From positions 1,922,001 through 1,986,000 of the forward strand of contig NZ_CP039291.1 of NCBI RefSeq assembly GCF_004798685.1: a stretch of 64,000 nucleotides of DNA, read 5' to 3'. Of the stretch, positions 17,152 through 26,363 are shown one piece after another. How positions within the stretch are numbered: position 1 is the first letter of the stretch; each line of letters begins with the position of its first letter. A model generated the notes under the pieces. The model was given only the letters and a program-made list of their open reading frames with translations, was not told the DNA's origin and searched no databases. This stretch comes from Cellulomonas shaoxiangyii. GTDB lineage: Bacteria > Actinomycetota > Actinomycetes > Actinomycetales > Cellulomonadaceae. Position numbers and translations under genes: made by a program.

Positions 17152-17778
17152 TCAGCGGGCGTAGTACTCGACGACCAGCTGGACCTCGCACGTGACCGGG
17201 ACCTCGGCGCGCTTGGGGCGACGCACGAGGACGGCCGACAGCTTCTCGAGCTGCACGTCGAGGTAGCCCGGGAGCGTCGGCAGGACGTCGCGGTGCGCGC
17301 CGGCGGCGGCGACCTGGAACGGCGTCGTGGCCTGGCTCTTGGGCTTGATCTGGATCGTCTGGCCCTCCTTCACGCGGAAGGACGGACGGTCGACGATCTT
17401 GCCGTCGACGAGCACGTGACGGTGCACGACGACCTGACGGGCCTGGAGGATCGTGCGGGCGAAGCCGGCACGCAGCACCAGGGCGTCGAGACGGGTCTCG
17501 AGGTCCTCGACGAGGGCCTCACCGGTCAGGCCCGGGGCCTTGCGGGCGTTCTCGTACGCCTTGGCGAGCTGCTTCTCGCGCAGCGCGTACTGGGCGCGCA
17601 GACGCTGCTTCTCACGCAGACGGACGGCGTAGTCCGACTCGGTGCGGCGACGGGCGCGGCCGTGCTCACCGGGCGGGTAGGGACGCTTCTCGAAGTGCTT
17701 GACGGCCTTGGGCGTCAGGGCCAGGCCGAGGGCGCGGCTCAGGCGGACCTGGCGGCGCGAACGGGTCACACTGCTCAC
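17152..17778 (-). CDS. rpsD: 30S ribosomal protein S4
   Basis: 208 aa from the GTG at 17778, with AGGAAG 8 nt upstream. Binds 16S rRNA early in small-subunit assembly. Begins SSVTRSRRQVRLSRALG, as other actinobacterial S4 proteins do. It then has RPYPPGEHGRARRRTESDYAVRLREKQRLR and the S4 RNA-binding domain with LETRLDALVLRAGFARTILQARQVVVHRHVLVDG. No N-terminal zinc cysteines are present. It is monocistronic, bounded by the 17-bp terminator downstream and a clear promoter about 220 nt upstream of its start codon. Confidence 0.97.
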   Translation of the reverse strand: MSSVTRSRRQVRLSRALGLALTPKAVKHFEKRPYPPGEHGRARRRTESDYAVRLREKQRLRAQYALREKQLAKAYENARKAPGLTGEALVEDLETRLDALVLRAGFARTILQARQVVVHRHVLVDGKIVDRPSFRVKEGQTIQIKPKSQATTPFQVAAAGAHRDVLPTLPGYLDVQLEKLSAVLVRRPKRAEVPVTCEVQLVVEYYAR

Positions 17779-17822
17779 AGCGGTACTTCCTGTCGTGTCT
17801 CGTTGACGATCACACCCGCACA

Positions 17823-18028
17823 CCGGAGCAGGGCTCCGGACGGGACGGACTCCCGGCGGGCGTGGGGCCGACCACGGTGCGGCGCGCGTCCCCACCGGGC
17901 TGCGGTGCAGACGGGCTGCAGGTGCAGGCGGTGCGGCAGGCGGTGCGTCGCGGGCTAGGGCCCCAGGCGGCCGTCCGCACGCGGCGGACGACCTGCCCAC
18001 CTTACCTGCTCACCAGGCCCCACCCCAA
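17823..18028 (-). promoter_or_regulatory. rpsD promoter and long 5' leader
   Basis: On the minus strand, TTGGGG (18028-18023) and TAAGGT (18004-17999) are 18 nt apart, a good housekeeping promoter. Transcription from about 17992 gives a leader of about 214 nt. Near the gene, 17823-17829 pairs perfectly with 17833-17839 (7-bp stem, 3-nt loop) about 45 nt before the start. This covers most of the 311-nt gap 17779-18089. I see no gene in it. Confidence 0.55.
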
Positions 18029-18089
18029 CACGGCGCGGGACGTCGGGCCGCGGCAGCCGCCACCGCGATCCCCGGGGAGGCGCGTCGGG

Positions 18090-19466
18090 TCACGCCTGGT
18101 CGAGGATGCCGCGGATGCGGGCCAGCCGCTCCTGCACCGAGCGCTCGAACCCGCGGTCGCTCGGCTCGTAGTAGCGGGTGCCCGCGAGCTCGTCGGGCAG
18201 GTACTGCTGCGGGGCGACGCCGTGCGGCTCGTCGTGCGCGTACCGGTAGCCCTTGCCGTGCCCCAGGGCCTTCGCGCCGGTGTAGTGCGCGTCGCGCAGG
18301 TGCGTCGGCACGGAGCCGAGGCGTCCCGCGCGCACGTCCTCGAGCGCGCGGTTGATGCCGACGTAGGCCGCGTTGGACTTGGGCGCGGTCGCGAGGTGCA
18401 CGACCGCCTCCGCCAGGATGATCCGCGCCTCCGGCATGCCGATGAGCGCGACGGCCTGCGCGGCCGCGACCGCGGTCTGCAGGGCGCTGGGGTCCGCCAT
18501 GCCGACGTCCTCGGCGGCGGCGATGACGATGCGCCGCGCGATGAAGCGGGGGTCCTCCCCCGCCGCGACCATGCGCGCCAGGTAGTGCAGCGAGGCGTCG
18601 ACGTCGGAGCCGCGCATCGACTTGATGAACGCGCTGATGACGTCGTAGTGCTGGTCGCCGTCCCGGTCGTAGCGGACGGCGGCGACGTCGATCGCGCGCT
18701 CCACCGTCGCGAGGTCGATGTCGGCCGGGGTCTCCACCGTCGCGTCGGGCGCGTCGCCGAGGGCGGCGCCGGCGGCGGCCTCGAGGATCGTCAGGGCCTT
18801 GCGCGCGTCGCCACCGGCGAGCCGCAGCAGGTGGTCCAGGGCGTCCTCGGCGAGGCTCACGGTGCCGCCGAGCCCGCGCTCGTCCTCGACCGCGCGCAGC
18901 ACGAGCGCCCGGACGTCGTCGGTCGTCAACGGCTGCAGCGTGAGCAGGAGCGAGCGGGACAGCAGCGGCGAGTTCACCGAGAACGACGGGTTCTCGGTCG
19001 TCGCGGCGACGAGCGTCACCCACCGGTTCTCGACGCTGGGCAGGAGCGCGTCCTGCTGCGCCTTGGTGAAGCGGTGCACCTCGTCGATGAACAGGACGGT
19101 CTCGGCGCCCGCGGTCGCGAGCCGGCGGCGGGCGTCGTCGACGACGGCGCGCACGTCCTTCACCCCCGCGGTGACGGCCGAGAGCTCGACGAACCGGCGG
19201 CCCGACGTCGCGGCCACGAGGTACGCGAGCGTCGTCTTGCCCGTACCGGGCGGCCCCCACAGCACGACCGACGACGGCGCGGCCCGGCGGGTGGCGTCGT
19301 CCGCCGGCTCGACGAGCCGGCGCAGGGGCGAGCCGGGCACCAGCAGGTGCGCCTGCCCGGCGACCTCGGTGAGCGAGCGCGGCCGCATGCGCACCGCGAG
19401 CGGGGCGCCGGCGGCGGGGGCCGGCACGCCCTGCGCGGTGGAGGTCGCCGCGTCGAACAGGTCCAT
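18090..19466 (-). CDS. rarA: Replication-associated recombination AAA+ ATPase
   Basis: 458 aa, ATG start. TAGGCT ends 6 nt before the ATG, suggesting a leaderless transcript. RarA/MgsA (Mgs1/WRNIP1 family) acts at stalled replication forks. Seen: [21 protein letters not shown], Walker [14 protein letters not shown] (about residue 70), Walker B with DEVH box [20 protein letters not shown], sensor 1 [16 protein letters not shown], and the C-terminal tetramerisation part with [27 protein letters not shown] and [22 protein letters not shown]. Full length. Divergent from the MMPL gene. Confidence 0.95.
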   Translation of the reverse strand: MDLFDAATSTAQGVPAPAAGAPLAVRMRPRSLTEVAGQAHLLVPGSPLRRLVEPADDATRRAAPSSVVLWGPPGTGKTTLAYLVAATSGRRFVELSAVTAGVKDVRAVVDDARRRLATAGAETVLFIDEVHRFTKAQQDALLPSVENRWVTLVAATTENPSFSVNSPLLSRSLLLTLQPLTTDDVRALVLRAVEDERGLGGTVSLAEDALDHLLRLAGGDARKALTILEAAAGAALGDAPDATVETPADIDLATVERAIDVAAVRYDRDGDQHYDVISAFIKSMRGSDVDASLHYLARMVAAGEDPRFIARRIVIAAAEDVGMADPSALQTAVAAAQAVALIGMPEARIILAEAVVHLATAPKSNAAYVGINRALEDVRAGRLGSVPTHLRDAHYTGAKALGHGKGYRYAHDEPHGVAPQQYLPDELAGTRYYEPSDRGFERSVQERLARIRGILDQA

Positions 19467-19556
19467 GCGACGAGCCTACGGGCGCCCGCCGACGCACCCG
19501 TCCCCGGTGGCGGTGTCCGCCCGGGGGACGTGCCGCCGGCCCGCCGACCTGCGACG

Positions 19557-21800
19557 ATGGCACCTGTGTTCGCTCGCCTGGGCCGGGTCGTCGCCCACCA
19601 CCCCCGCCTCACCGTCGTCCTGTGGCTCGTCCTGACCGTGGCGGGGTACGCCCTGGCCGTGCTAGGCGTGCACGGCCAGGGACTCTTCGACCGGGTCGGC
19701 ACGGGTGACCCCGGCGTCAGCGGGTCCGAGAGCTCGCAGGGGCAGACGATCCTCAACGACGCGCGGACGTCCGGGCCCGCGGTGACGCTCGTGCTCGACG
19801 GCGTCGACCCCGCGGCGCCCGACCTCAGCGCCGCGCTCGACCCCGCCCGGGCGGACCTCGCGGCGGTGGACGGCGTCGCGACGGTGATCGACCCCCTGGT
19901 CCTGCCGGGCGGACCGGAGAACCCGGCCGCCGCGCCCCTGCTCGCGGAGGACGGCGAGGGGCTCCTCGTAGTGGTCGAGCTGGAGCCCGACCTCACGGAG
20001 AGCGCCGAGACGGCCGCCCTGGACGCGGTCGAGGAGCGGCTGCGCGAGGTCCCGGGCGAGCTGGTCGCCGTCGCCCCCGACGCCACGGGCGTCGTGGGCG
20101 CCGAGCACCTCATTGTCGACGAGATCACCCACCAGGTCGAGGAGGACCTGCGCACGGGCGAGGTCGTCGCGCTCCCCATCGCGCTGGCGGTCATGGTGCT
20201 CGTGTTCGGCGGGTTCCTCGCCGCCGCGATGCCGATGGCCGGCGCGCTCGCCTCGATCGGCGGCGGCCTCGGCACCGTCCTGGCGCTCACCTACGTCATG
20301 GACGTCGACGCGGCGGTCGTGAACGTCGTCACGGTGCTCGGGCTCGGCCTGTCGATCGACTACGGGCTGCTCGTCGTCTCCCGGTTCCGCGAGGAGCTGC
20401 ACCGCCTCGTCGACGCGGACGGCGGCGCGGGGAGCCGGCGCCGGCGCGGCGACGGCGCGGTGGTGCGGGCCGTCGAGACGACGATGGCGACGGCGGGGCG
20501 CACGGTCGCCTTCTCCGCGGTGACGGTCGCGATCGCGATCAGCGGGCTGCTCGCGTTCCGCCCCGAGATCCTGCGCGCCATCGCCGCGGCCGGCGTGCTC
20601 GTCCTGGTGGTCGCGGCCGCCACGGCACTCACGCTCGTGCCCGCGCTGCTCACGCTGTCGGGACGCCGCCTCGCACGCCCGGGCGTGCTGGCGCGCGTGC
20701 CCGGCGTGCGCCGCCTGCTCGCGCGCGCGTCCGACGTCGACCGTGCGGAGGGTGCGTTCTCGTCGCTCGCCGCGCGCGTCCAGCGCCATCCGTGGTGGGT
20801 CATGCTCGGCTCCGTCGCGCTGCTGACCCTCCTCGCGCTGCCCGTGCTGCGCATGGAGCTGCGCATCAGCGGCATCGAGCTCCTGCCCGCCGGCACCGCC
20901 CAGCGCGAGTACGTCGCCGCGCTCGAGGAGGACTACGCGGCCGCCGCCTCCCCGCCCGTCACGGTCGTCGCCGCCACCACCCTCGACGAGGCCGCGGCCT
21001 GGTCGCAGGAGGTCGCGGCGCTCGACGGGGTGGCCTCGGTCGACCCGCCCGCACCCGCGGGCTCGTACGTGGTCGTCGGCATCCGGCCCGACGCCGACGA
21101 CCCCGGCGGCGACGTCGCGGTCGACGTCGTGCGCGAGGTGCGCGGGCTCGACGCGCCCTTCGACCGGTGGGTCGTCGGCCAGGCCGCGAGCCAGATCGAC
21201 TTCACGGACGCGCTCGTCGAACGGGCGCCGCTGGCGCTGACCGTCGTCGCCCTCGCCACGCTGCTGCTGCTGTTCCTCATGACCGGCTCCGTGGTCATCC
21301 CCCTCAAGGCGCTGCTGACCAACACGCTCTCGATCCTCGCGTCGCTCGGCGTGCTGGTGTGGGCGTTCCAGGACGGCCACCTCGAGGGGCTGCTCGGGTT
21401 CCAGTCGACGGGGGGGATCGAGACCTACGTGCTCGCCCTCGTGGCGGCGTTCGCGTTCGGCCTCGCGATGGACTACGAGGTGTTCCTGCTCGCGCGCGTG
21501 AAGGAGCTGCACGACAGCGGCCTGCCGACCGACGAGGCGGTCCGGCTGGGGCTGCAGCGCTCGGGCCGGATCATCACGTCCGCGGCGGCGATCATCATCG
21601 TGGTCTTCGCCGGCTTCGTGGCCGGCGACCTCATCGTCATCAAGCAGGTGGGCTTTGCGCTGGCGGTCGCCGTGCTCATCGACGCGACCATCGTCCGCAT
21701 GCTGCTCGTGCCCGCGACGATGACCGTGCTGAACCGCGCGAACTGGTGGGCGCCGAAGCCGCTGCGGCGGGTGTACGAGCGGTTCGCGATCCTGCACTGA
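19557..21800 (+). CDS. MMPL/RND-family membrane exporter
   Basis: 747 aa from the ATG at 19557. The GTG three codons later is an alternative, and no strong ribosome site marks either. Topology is that of MmpL/SSD transporters: an N-terminal helix (LTVVLWLVLTVAGYALAVLGV), an extracytoplasmic loop, five or six clustered helices, then a second loop and second helix cluster. Each cluster carries the family motif, LGLGLSIDYGLLVVSRFREEL in the first half and FAFGLAMDYEVFLLARVKELH in the second. These Asp-Tyr pairs are the proton-relay positions in MmpL3. It probably exports a lipid or other amphiphile. The substrate cannot be told. It stands alone between divergent rarA and convergent GNAT/aspS genes. 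Confidence 0.9.
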   Translation: MAPVFARLGRVVAHHPRLTVVLWLVLTVAGYALAVLGVHGQGLFDRVGTGDPGVSGSESSQGQTILNDARTSGPAVTLVLDGVDPAAPDLSAALDPARADLAAVDGVATVIDPLVLPGGPENPAAAPLLAEDGEGLLVVVELEPDLTESAETAALDAVEERLREVPGELVAVAPDATGVVGAEHLIVDEITHQVEEDLRTGEVVALPIALAVMVLVFGGFLAAAMPMAGALASIGGGLGTVLALTYVMDVDAAVVNVVTVLGLGLSIDYGLLVVSRFREELHRLVDADGGAGSRRRRGDGAVVRAVETTMATAGRTVAFSAVTVAIAISGLLAFRPEILRAIAAAGVLVLVVAAATALTLVPALLTLSGRRLARPGVLARVPGVRRLLARASDVDRAEGAFSSLAARVQRHPWWVMLGSVALLTLLALPVLRMELRISGIELLPAGTAQREYVAALEEDYAAAASPPVTVVAATTLDEAAAWSQEVAALDGVASVDPPAPAGSYVVVGIRPDADDPGGDVAVDVVREVRGLDAPFDRWVVGQAASQIDFTDALVERAPLALTVVALATLLLLFLMTGSVVIPLKALLTNTLSILASLGVLVWAFQDGHLEGLLGFQSTGGIETYVLALVAAFAFGLAMDYEVFLLARVKELHDSGLPTDEAVRLGLQRSGRIITSAAAIIIVVFAGFVAGDLIVIKQVGFALAVAVLIDATIVRMLLVPATMTVLNRANWWAPKPLRRVYERFAILH

Positions 21801-21840
21801 GCGGAGCCTGCACCGAGCGGAGTCTGCTCTGAGCGGAGGC
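21797..21840. repeat. Three imperfect GAGCGGAG repeats between convergent genes
   Basis: The octamer GAGCGGAG occurs three times about 15-17 nt apart just after the MMPL stop, each followed by a pyrimidine-rich spacer. It looks like local slippage rather than a functional array. Confidence 0.5.
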
Positions 21841-21859
21841 GCCGACCGCGCCTGCGGGC

Positions 21860-22654
21860 TCAGCGCCGGAAGCCGCCGTCGAAGCCCGGGCGGGCGTACG
21901 AGGCGTTCTCCTCGTCGACGCTCAGACCCAGCCGCAGGTACAGCCGCCGGGCCACGTCGTTGTCGGCGTACATGCCGAGCGAGACCCACGCCAGCCCCGA
22001 GCCGAGGCCCGCGCGGAGGGCCGTCGCGGCCAGCGCCGCGCCCAGGCCCCGGCCGCGCGCCGACGGCACGACGCCGAGCGCGTGCAGGTGCCACGACCCC
22101 CGCCCGTCGAGCGACCCCAGCCGGCGCGTCGCGCCGATGACGCCCACGAGCCGGCCACCGTCGCGCACGCCCCACCAGCCGGCGTCATCCGGCGCCCCGG
22201 GCAGCGACCGGGTGCCGGGGTTGGCCTCGGCGAGGCAGGCGACGACCTCGTCGGTCGCGGAGGCGTCGAGCGGGACGACCGCGTCCTCCCCCGCCACCGG
22301 CGGGGGCGGCGTGTCGGTCGACATGCGGTCCCACGTCGAGAAGGGCGCGACGCCGAGCGCCGCGAGCGTGCCGGGGTCGACGTCCACGCTGCGCGGCGCC
22401 GTCAGCCACGCGAGCGACTCCCCGTCGGGCGCGTCGATCCCCCGGGCCAGCTCCGCGAGCAGCCGGGGAACCCCGGCGCCGTCGCCCGCGCACATCGCGA
22501 CGAGGCCCGCGTCCGTGCTGCGCACGAGCAGCACGTCGCGGTCGTCGCCGAGCACGCGGGCGTCGCACCAGCGGTCCCGGTCCGCGAGCAGCCAGCGGCG
22601 GCTCCGGAACGCGCCCGGCAGCCGGTCGACCAGCCCGTCGGTGGCCGCGATCAC
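21860..22654 (-). CDS. GNAT-family N-acetyltransferase
   Basis: 264 aa from a GTG that overlaps the aspS stop (GTGA). The C-terminal half is a GNAT fold with the acetyl-CoA loop [24 protein letters not shown] (R/Q-x-x-G-x-G/A pattern as RGRGLG) and a terminal [19 protein letters not shown]. The N-terminal 130 residues are less conserved, with a WDRMSTD segment. The acceptor is unknown. Coupling to aspS may be positional rather than functional. Confidence 0.85.
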   Translation of the reverse strand: MIAATDGLVDRLPGAFRSRRWLLADRDRWCDARVLGDDRDVLLVRSTDAGLVAMCAGDGAGVPRLLAELARGIDAPDGESLAWLTAPRSVDVDPGTLAALGVAPFSTWDRMSTDTPPPPVAGEDAVVPLDASATDEVVACLAEANPGTRSLPGAPDDAGWWGVRDGGRLVGVIGATRRLGSLDGRGSWHLHALGVVPSARGRGLGAALAATALRAGLGSGLAWVSLGMYADNDVARRLYLRLGLSVDEENASYARPGFDGGFRR

Positions 22655-24447
22655 GCCGTGGCGGCGGCCGGCCCAGCCGTGTCGCCCGCGGCCGGCCTCG
22701 GCTTGGTGTCGACGCCCGTCTCACGCCGCTGCTCGGGCGAGATGGGCGCCGGGGCACCCGTCAGCGGGTCGTACCCGCCGCCCGACTTCGGGAACGCGAT
22801 GACCTCCCGGATCGACTCCGAGCGCGTGAGCAGCGCCGTGATGCGGTCCCAGCCGAACGCGATCCCGCCGTGCGGCGGCGCACCGAACTGGAACGCGTCG
22901 AGCAGGAAGCCGAACTTCTCCTGCGCCTCGTCCGGGCCGATCCCCATGACGGCGAAGACGCGCTCCTGCACGTCGCGCCGGTGGATACGGATCGAGCCGC
23001 CGCCGATCTCGTTCCCGTTGCAGACGATGTCGTACGCGTACGCCAGCGCCCGGCCCGGGTCCTCCTCGAAGCGGTCGATCCACTCCGGCGTCGGCGACGT
23101 GAACGCGTGGTGGACCGCGGTCCAGGCGCCGCCGCCGACCGCGACGTCGTCGTCCTCGCCCGTCGGCTTGAACAGCGGGGCGTCGACGACCCACACGAAC
23201 GACCACGCGTCCTCGTCGACGAGCCCGCCGCGGCGCCCGATCTCGAGCCGCGCCGCGCCGAGCAGCGCGCGCGCCTCGGACGGCTTGCCGGCCGCGAAGA
23301 ACACGGCGTCGCCCGGCTGCGCCCCCACGGCGGCAGCGAGACCCGCGCGCTCCTCCTCGGTGAGGTTCTTGGCGACCGGCCCGCCGAGCTCGCCGTCCGC
23401 GCCGACCGTCACGTACGCCAGACCCTTGGCGCCGCGCTGCTTGGCCCAGTCCTGCCAGGCGTCGAACCCGCGCCGCGGCGTCGAGGCACCACCGGGCTGG
23501 ACGACCGCGCCGACGTACGGCGCCTGGAAGACGCGGAACGGCGTGGTGGCGAAGTAGGACGTGAGGTCGGTCAGCTCGAGCCCGAAGCGCAGGTCGGGCT
23601 TGTCCGTGCCGTAGCGCTCCATCGCGTCCGCGTACGTCATGCGGGGCACGGGCGTCGGCACGGTGTAGCCGATGAGCTCCCAGAGCGCGACGAGCACCTT
23701 CTCGCCGAGGGCGATGACGTCGTCCTGGTCGACGAAGCTCGCCTCGACGTCGAGCTGCGTGAACTCCGGCTGCCGGTCGGCGCGGAAGTCCTCGTCCCGG
23801 TAGCAGCGGGCGATCTGGTAGTACTTCTCGAGCCCGCCGACCATGAGCAGCTGCTTGAACAGCTGCGGCGACTGCGGCAGCGCGTACCAGCTCCCGGGGG
23901 CCAGGCGCGCCGGCACGACGAAGTCGCGGGCGCCCTCGGGCGTGGAGCGCGTCAGCGTGGGCGTCTCGACCTCGACGAACCCGTCCGCGTCGAGCACCCG
24001 CCGCGCGGCCGCGTTGGCCTTGGCGCGCAGCCGGAGGGCGTGCGAGGGGGCCGGCCGCCGCAGGTCGAGGTAGCGGTGGCGCAGGCGCGCCTCCTCGCCG
24101 ACCGGCTCGTCGAGCGACGTCGAGACCGGGAACGGCAGCGGCGCGGACTCGTTGAGCACGACGACCTCGTGCGCGACGACCTCGACCTCGCCCGTGGCGA
24201 GGTTGGTGTTCTCGTTGCCCGCGGGCCGCCGGCCGACCTCACCGGTGACCTGCAGCACGTACTCGGCACGCAGCCCGTGCGCCACCGCCTCGTCGCGCAC
24301 GACCACCTGGGCGATGCCCGACGCGTCCCGCAGGTCGACGAACGCCACCCCACCGTGATCGCGGCGGCGGTCCACCCACCCGGTGAGGGTGACGGTGGTG
24401 CCGATGTGCTCGGCTCGCAGCGAGCCGGCGGTGTGGGTGCGGAGCAC
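22651..24447 (-). CDS. aspS: Aspartyl-tRNA synthetase (bacterial type)
   Basis: 598 aa from the GTG at 24447, with AAGGA 7 nt upstream. A TAGGAT box at 24507-24502 is a plausible -10. The N-terminal OB-fold anticodon domain has [23 protein letters not shown]. The class II core has motif 2 around [25 protein letters not shown], the bacterial-type GAD insertion in the middle, and motif 3 [11 protein letters not shown]. Many actinobacterial AspRS enzymes are non-discriminating and feed the Asn-tRNA amidotransferase route. Whether this one is cannot be judged here. Confidence 0.96.
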   Translation of the reverse strand: MLRTHTAGSLRAEHIGTTVTLTGWVDRRRDHGGVAFVDLRDASGIAQVVVRDEAVAHGLRAEYVLQVTGEVGRRPAGNENTNLATGEVEVVAHEVVVLNESAPLPFPVSTSLDEPVGEEARLRHRYLDLRRPAPSHALRLRAKANAAARRVLDADGFVEVETPTLTRSTPEGARDFVVPARLAPGSWYALPQSPQLFKQLLMVGGLEKYYQIARCYRDEDFRADRQPEFTQLDVEASFVDQDDVIALGEKVLVALWELIGYTVPTPVPRMTYADAMERYGTDKPDLRFGLELTDLTSYFATTPFRVFQAPYVGAVVQPGGASTPRRGFDAWQDWAKQRGAKGLAYVTVGADGELGGPVAKNLTEEERAGLAAAVGAQPGDAVFFAAGKPSEARALLGAARLEIGRRGGLVDEDAWSFVWVVDAPLFKPTGEDDDVAVGGGAWTAVHHAFTSPTPEWIDRFEEDPGRALAYAYDIVCNGNEIGGGSIRIHRRDVQERVFAVMGIGPDEAQEKFGFLLDAFQFGAPPHGGIAFGWDRITALLTRSESIREVIAFPKSGGGYDPLTGAPAPISPEQRRETGVDTKPRPAAGDTAGPAAATA

Positions 24448-24603
24448 AGCGTGGTCCTTCGTGGTCGAGGGGTACGGGAGCGCCCGACGGACGCCCGCAC
24501 GATCCTAGTGCGCCGGGCCCCGCTCACCTTCCGGCGACGACGCCGGCGCGGAACGGTGCGCGGACCGGTGCACGGCGACGGTGCGGCACCGCCGGCGCCG
24601 CCC

Positions 24604-25677
24604 TCAGAACAGCGTCGGCACCGCCGGTGCCGGCTCCGGAGCGCCCTCCGGGGACGACGGGCCGCCCGACGCCGCCGGCCACGGCGTCCCCGCCGCCCGC
24701 CACGCGCGGTGCTCGCGCGGGTCCGCGAAGCCGTGCCGCGTGAGCAGCGGCGCGACCCGGGCGTCGAGCCAGTGCCGGTACTCGTCGGAGGTGTACGCGC
24801 TCCCGCCGTACAACCGCCGGTAGCGCGCCAGCAGGCCCGGGCGGTGCGCGCGCAGCCAGTCCTCCATGAGGGGCTTCACGGCGCCACGCAGGTGCAGCGC
24901 CATGACGCTGACCCCCGTCGCACCGGCCTCGGCCAGGGCGCCGAGCAGCGCGTCCAGGTGCTCCTCGGAGTCCGTCAGCCACGGCAGCACGGGCGCGACC
25001 AGCACGCCGCACGTCAGCCCCGCGTCCCGCACGGCGCGGATCAGCTCGAGCCGCGCACGGGGCGTCGGCGTGCCCGGCTCCAGGACGCGCTGCAGCTCGT
25101 CGTCGACCGTGGCGAGCGAGATGCTGACCGCGACGGACCCACCGCCGGCGGCCACGTCCGCGAGCAGCGGCAGGTCGCGGCGCAGCAGCGTGCCCTTCGT
25201 CAGCACCGACAGCGGGGTGCCGGTCGACGCGAGCGCCTCGAGGATGCCCGGCATGAGCCGGTAGCGGCCCTCCGCGCGCTGGTAGGGGTCGGTGTTGGTG
25301 CCGAGCGCCACGTGCTCGCGCCGCCACGTCGCGCGGCCCAGCTCGGCCCGCAGCACCTCGACCACGTTCGTCTTCACCACGATCTGGTTCTCGAAGTCGC
25401 GGCCCGCACCCAGGTCCAGGTACTCGTGCGTGGGTCGGGCGAAGCAGTAGGCGCACGCGTGCAGGCAGCCGCGCATCGGGTTGACGGTCCAGCGGAACGG
25501 GACCGACGACGCCTCGGGCACCCGGTTGAGCGCGCTGCGGCACAGCACCTCGTGGAACGTCACGCCCGCGAAGTCGGGGGTCCGCACGCTGCGGACCAGA
25601 CCCGGGAGCAGTCGCAGGTCCATGCCGGGCAGCACGCCGTCCGACGCCGCCCCGACCTTCTGACCGTCCCATCGCAT
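24604..25677 (-). CDS. Rv2578c-family radical SAM protein
   Basis: 357 aa, ATG start. The iron-sulfur motif CxxxCxxC appears as RGCLHACAYCFARPTHEYL (about residues 70-88), followed by a partial TIM barrel with VALGTNTDPYQRAEGRY, SISLATVDDELQRVLEPGTP and VLVAPVLPWLTD. This is the SplB-like/Rv2578c group, which has DNA-repair-like similarity but no proven reaction known to me. A perfect LexA-type box lies 9-24 nt upstream of the start, pointing to DNA-damage induction. From memory, the M. tuberculosis orthologue is also listed as LexA-controlled. The C-terminus is Pro/Gly-rich and variable. Confidence 0.88.
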   Translation of the reverse strand: MRWDGQKVGAASDGVLPGMDLRLLPGLVRSVRTPDFAGVTFHEVLCRSALNRVPEASSVPFRWTVNPMRGCLHACAYCFARPTHEYLDLGAGRDFENQIVVKTNVVEVLRAELGRATWRREHVALGTNTDPYQRAEGRYRLMPGILEALASTGTPLSVLTKGTLLRRDLPLLADVAAGGGSVAVSISLATVDDELQRVLEPGTPTPRARLELIRAVRDAGLTCGVLVAPVLPWLTDSEEHLDALLGALAEAGATGVSVMALHLRGAVKPLMEDWLRAHRPGLLARYRRLYGGSAYTSDEYRHWLDARVAPLLTRHGFADPREHRAWRAAGTPWPAASGGPSSPEGAPEPAPAVPTLF

Positions 25678-25685
25678 GCATGAAG

Positions 25686-25701
25686 TCGAACACGTGTTCG
25701 A
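25686..25701 (-). promoter_or_regulatory. LexA (SOS) box upstream of the radical SAM gene
   Basis: TCGAAC-ACGT-GTTCGA, a perfect 16-bp palindrome identical to the actinobacterial LexA consensus TCGAAC-N4-GTTCGA. It is centred about 17 nt upstream of the ATG at 25677, in the 45-nt gap after the previous gene. Confidence 0.85.
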
Positions 25702-25722
25702 ACGGGTGTCAACGGGGCCGCG

Positions 25723-26358
25723 TCAGCCGATCACCACGTGCACGGCGGTCACTGCCGGCTGCGCCGGGACCGACGAGAAGCCGAACCGGACCGCCGGCTC
25801 CACGGGGCGCAACGCCCCGAGCAGCCGGTCGCCCCAGCGCGCGTCGACGCCGACCACCGCGTGCTGGTCGTGGGCCGCGTAGCGCTCCGGCGTGCCGTCG
25901 TCGCCGGTCCCGCGGGTACGGACGCCCGGCAGCACGACGCCGGCCACGGCCGCCACGACGCCGGCGGTCGCCCCGGCGCGCGTCACCGCGCGGGGCAGCC
26001 CGTGGAGCAGGTGCCCGATCGGCGTCCGCGGGCCGATCTCGATCCGGGCGTCCAGCGGACCCGCCTCGACCGTCCAGGTCCGCGCCGCGCGGTCCGCCGC
26101 GACGCGCACGTCCACGACGTGCACGGCGTCGAACGTGTACAGCCGCGTGACCAGAGCGGCCACGTCGTCGCTCGGCGCCAGCAGGACGCGCGTGCCGTCC
26201 GCACGCTCCACCATGACGTCCGCGAACGCGCCGAGCGGCGAGCTGAGCCAGCGCCCCACGACGAAGCGCGTGCCCTCCTGCGTGCCGACGCCGGCGATGT
26301 GCCCGTCGAGCGTCACCCGGTCCGCGGGCGACGGGGGCGCGGAGGAGGCGTGCGTCAT
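25723..26358 (-). CDS. Conserved protein of unknown function next to hisS
   Basis: About 211 aa from the ATG at 26358. A GTG three codons earlier overlaps the hisS stop and is the alternative start. TAGCGT ends exactly 7 nt before the ATG, so a leaderless transcript beginning at the ATG is likely. The protein has no signal peptide or clear helix apart from a hydrophobic stretch (GATAGVVAAVAGVVLPGV, about 135). The N-terminal half reads as a small beta-rich domain (VTLDGHIAGVGTQEGTRFVVGRWLSSPLG, FADVMVERADGTRVLLAPSDDVAALV). I do not recognise the family. Its place between hisS and the radical SAM gene is the only context. Confidence 0.75.
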   Translation of the reverse strand: MTHASSAPPSPADRVTLDGHIAGVGTQEGTRFVVGRWLSSPLGAFADVMVERADGTRVLLAPSDDVAALVTRLYTFDAVHVVDVRVAADRAARTWTVEAGPLDARIEIGPRTPIGHLLHGLPRAVTRAGATAGVVAAVAGVVLPGVRTRGTGDDGTPERYAAHDQHAVVGVDARWGDRLLGALRPVEPAVRFGFSSVPAQPAVTAVHVVIG

Positions 26359-26363
26359 GTTCG

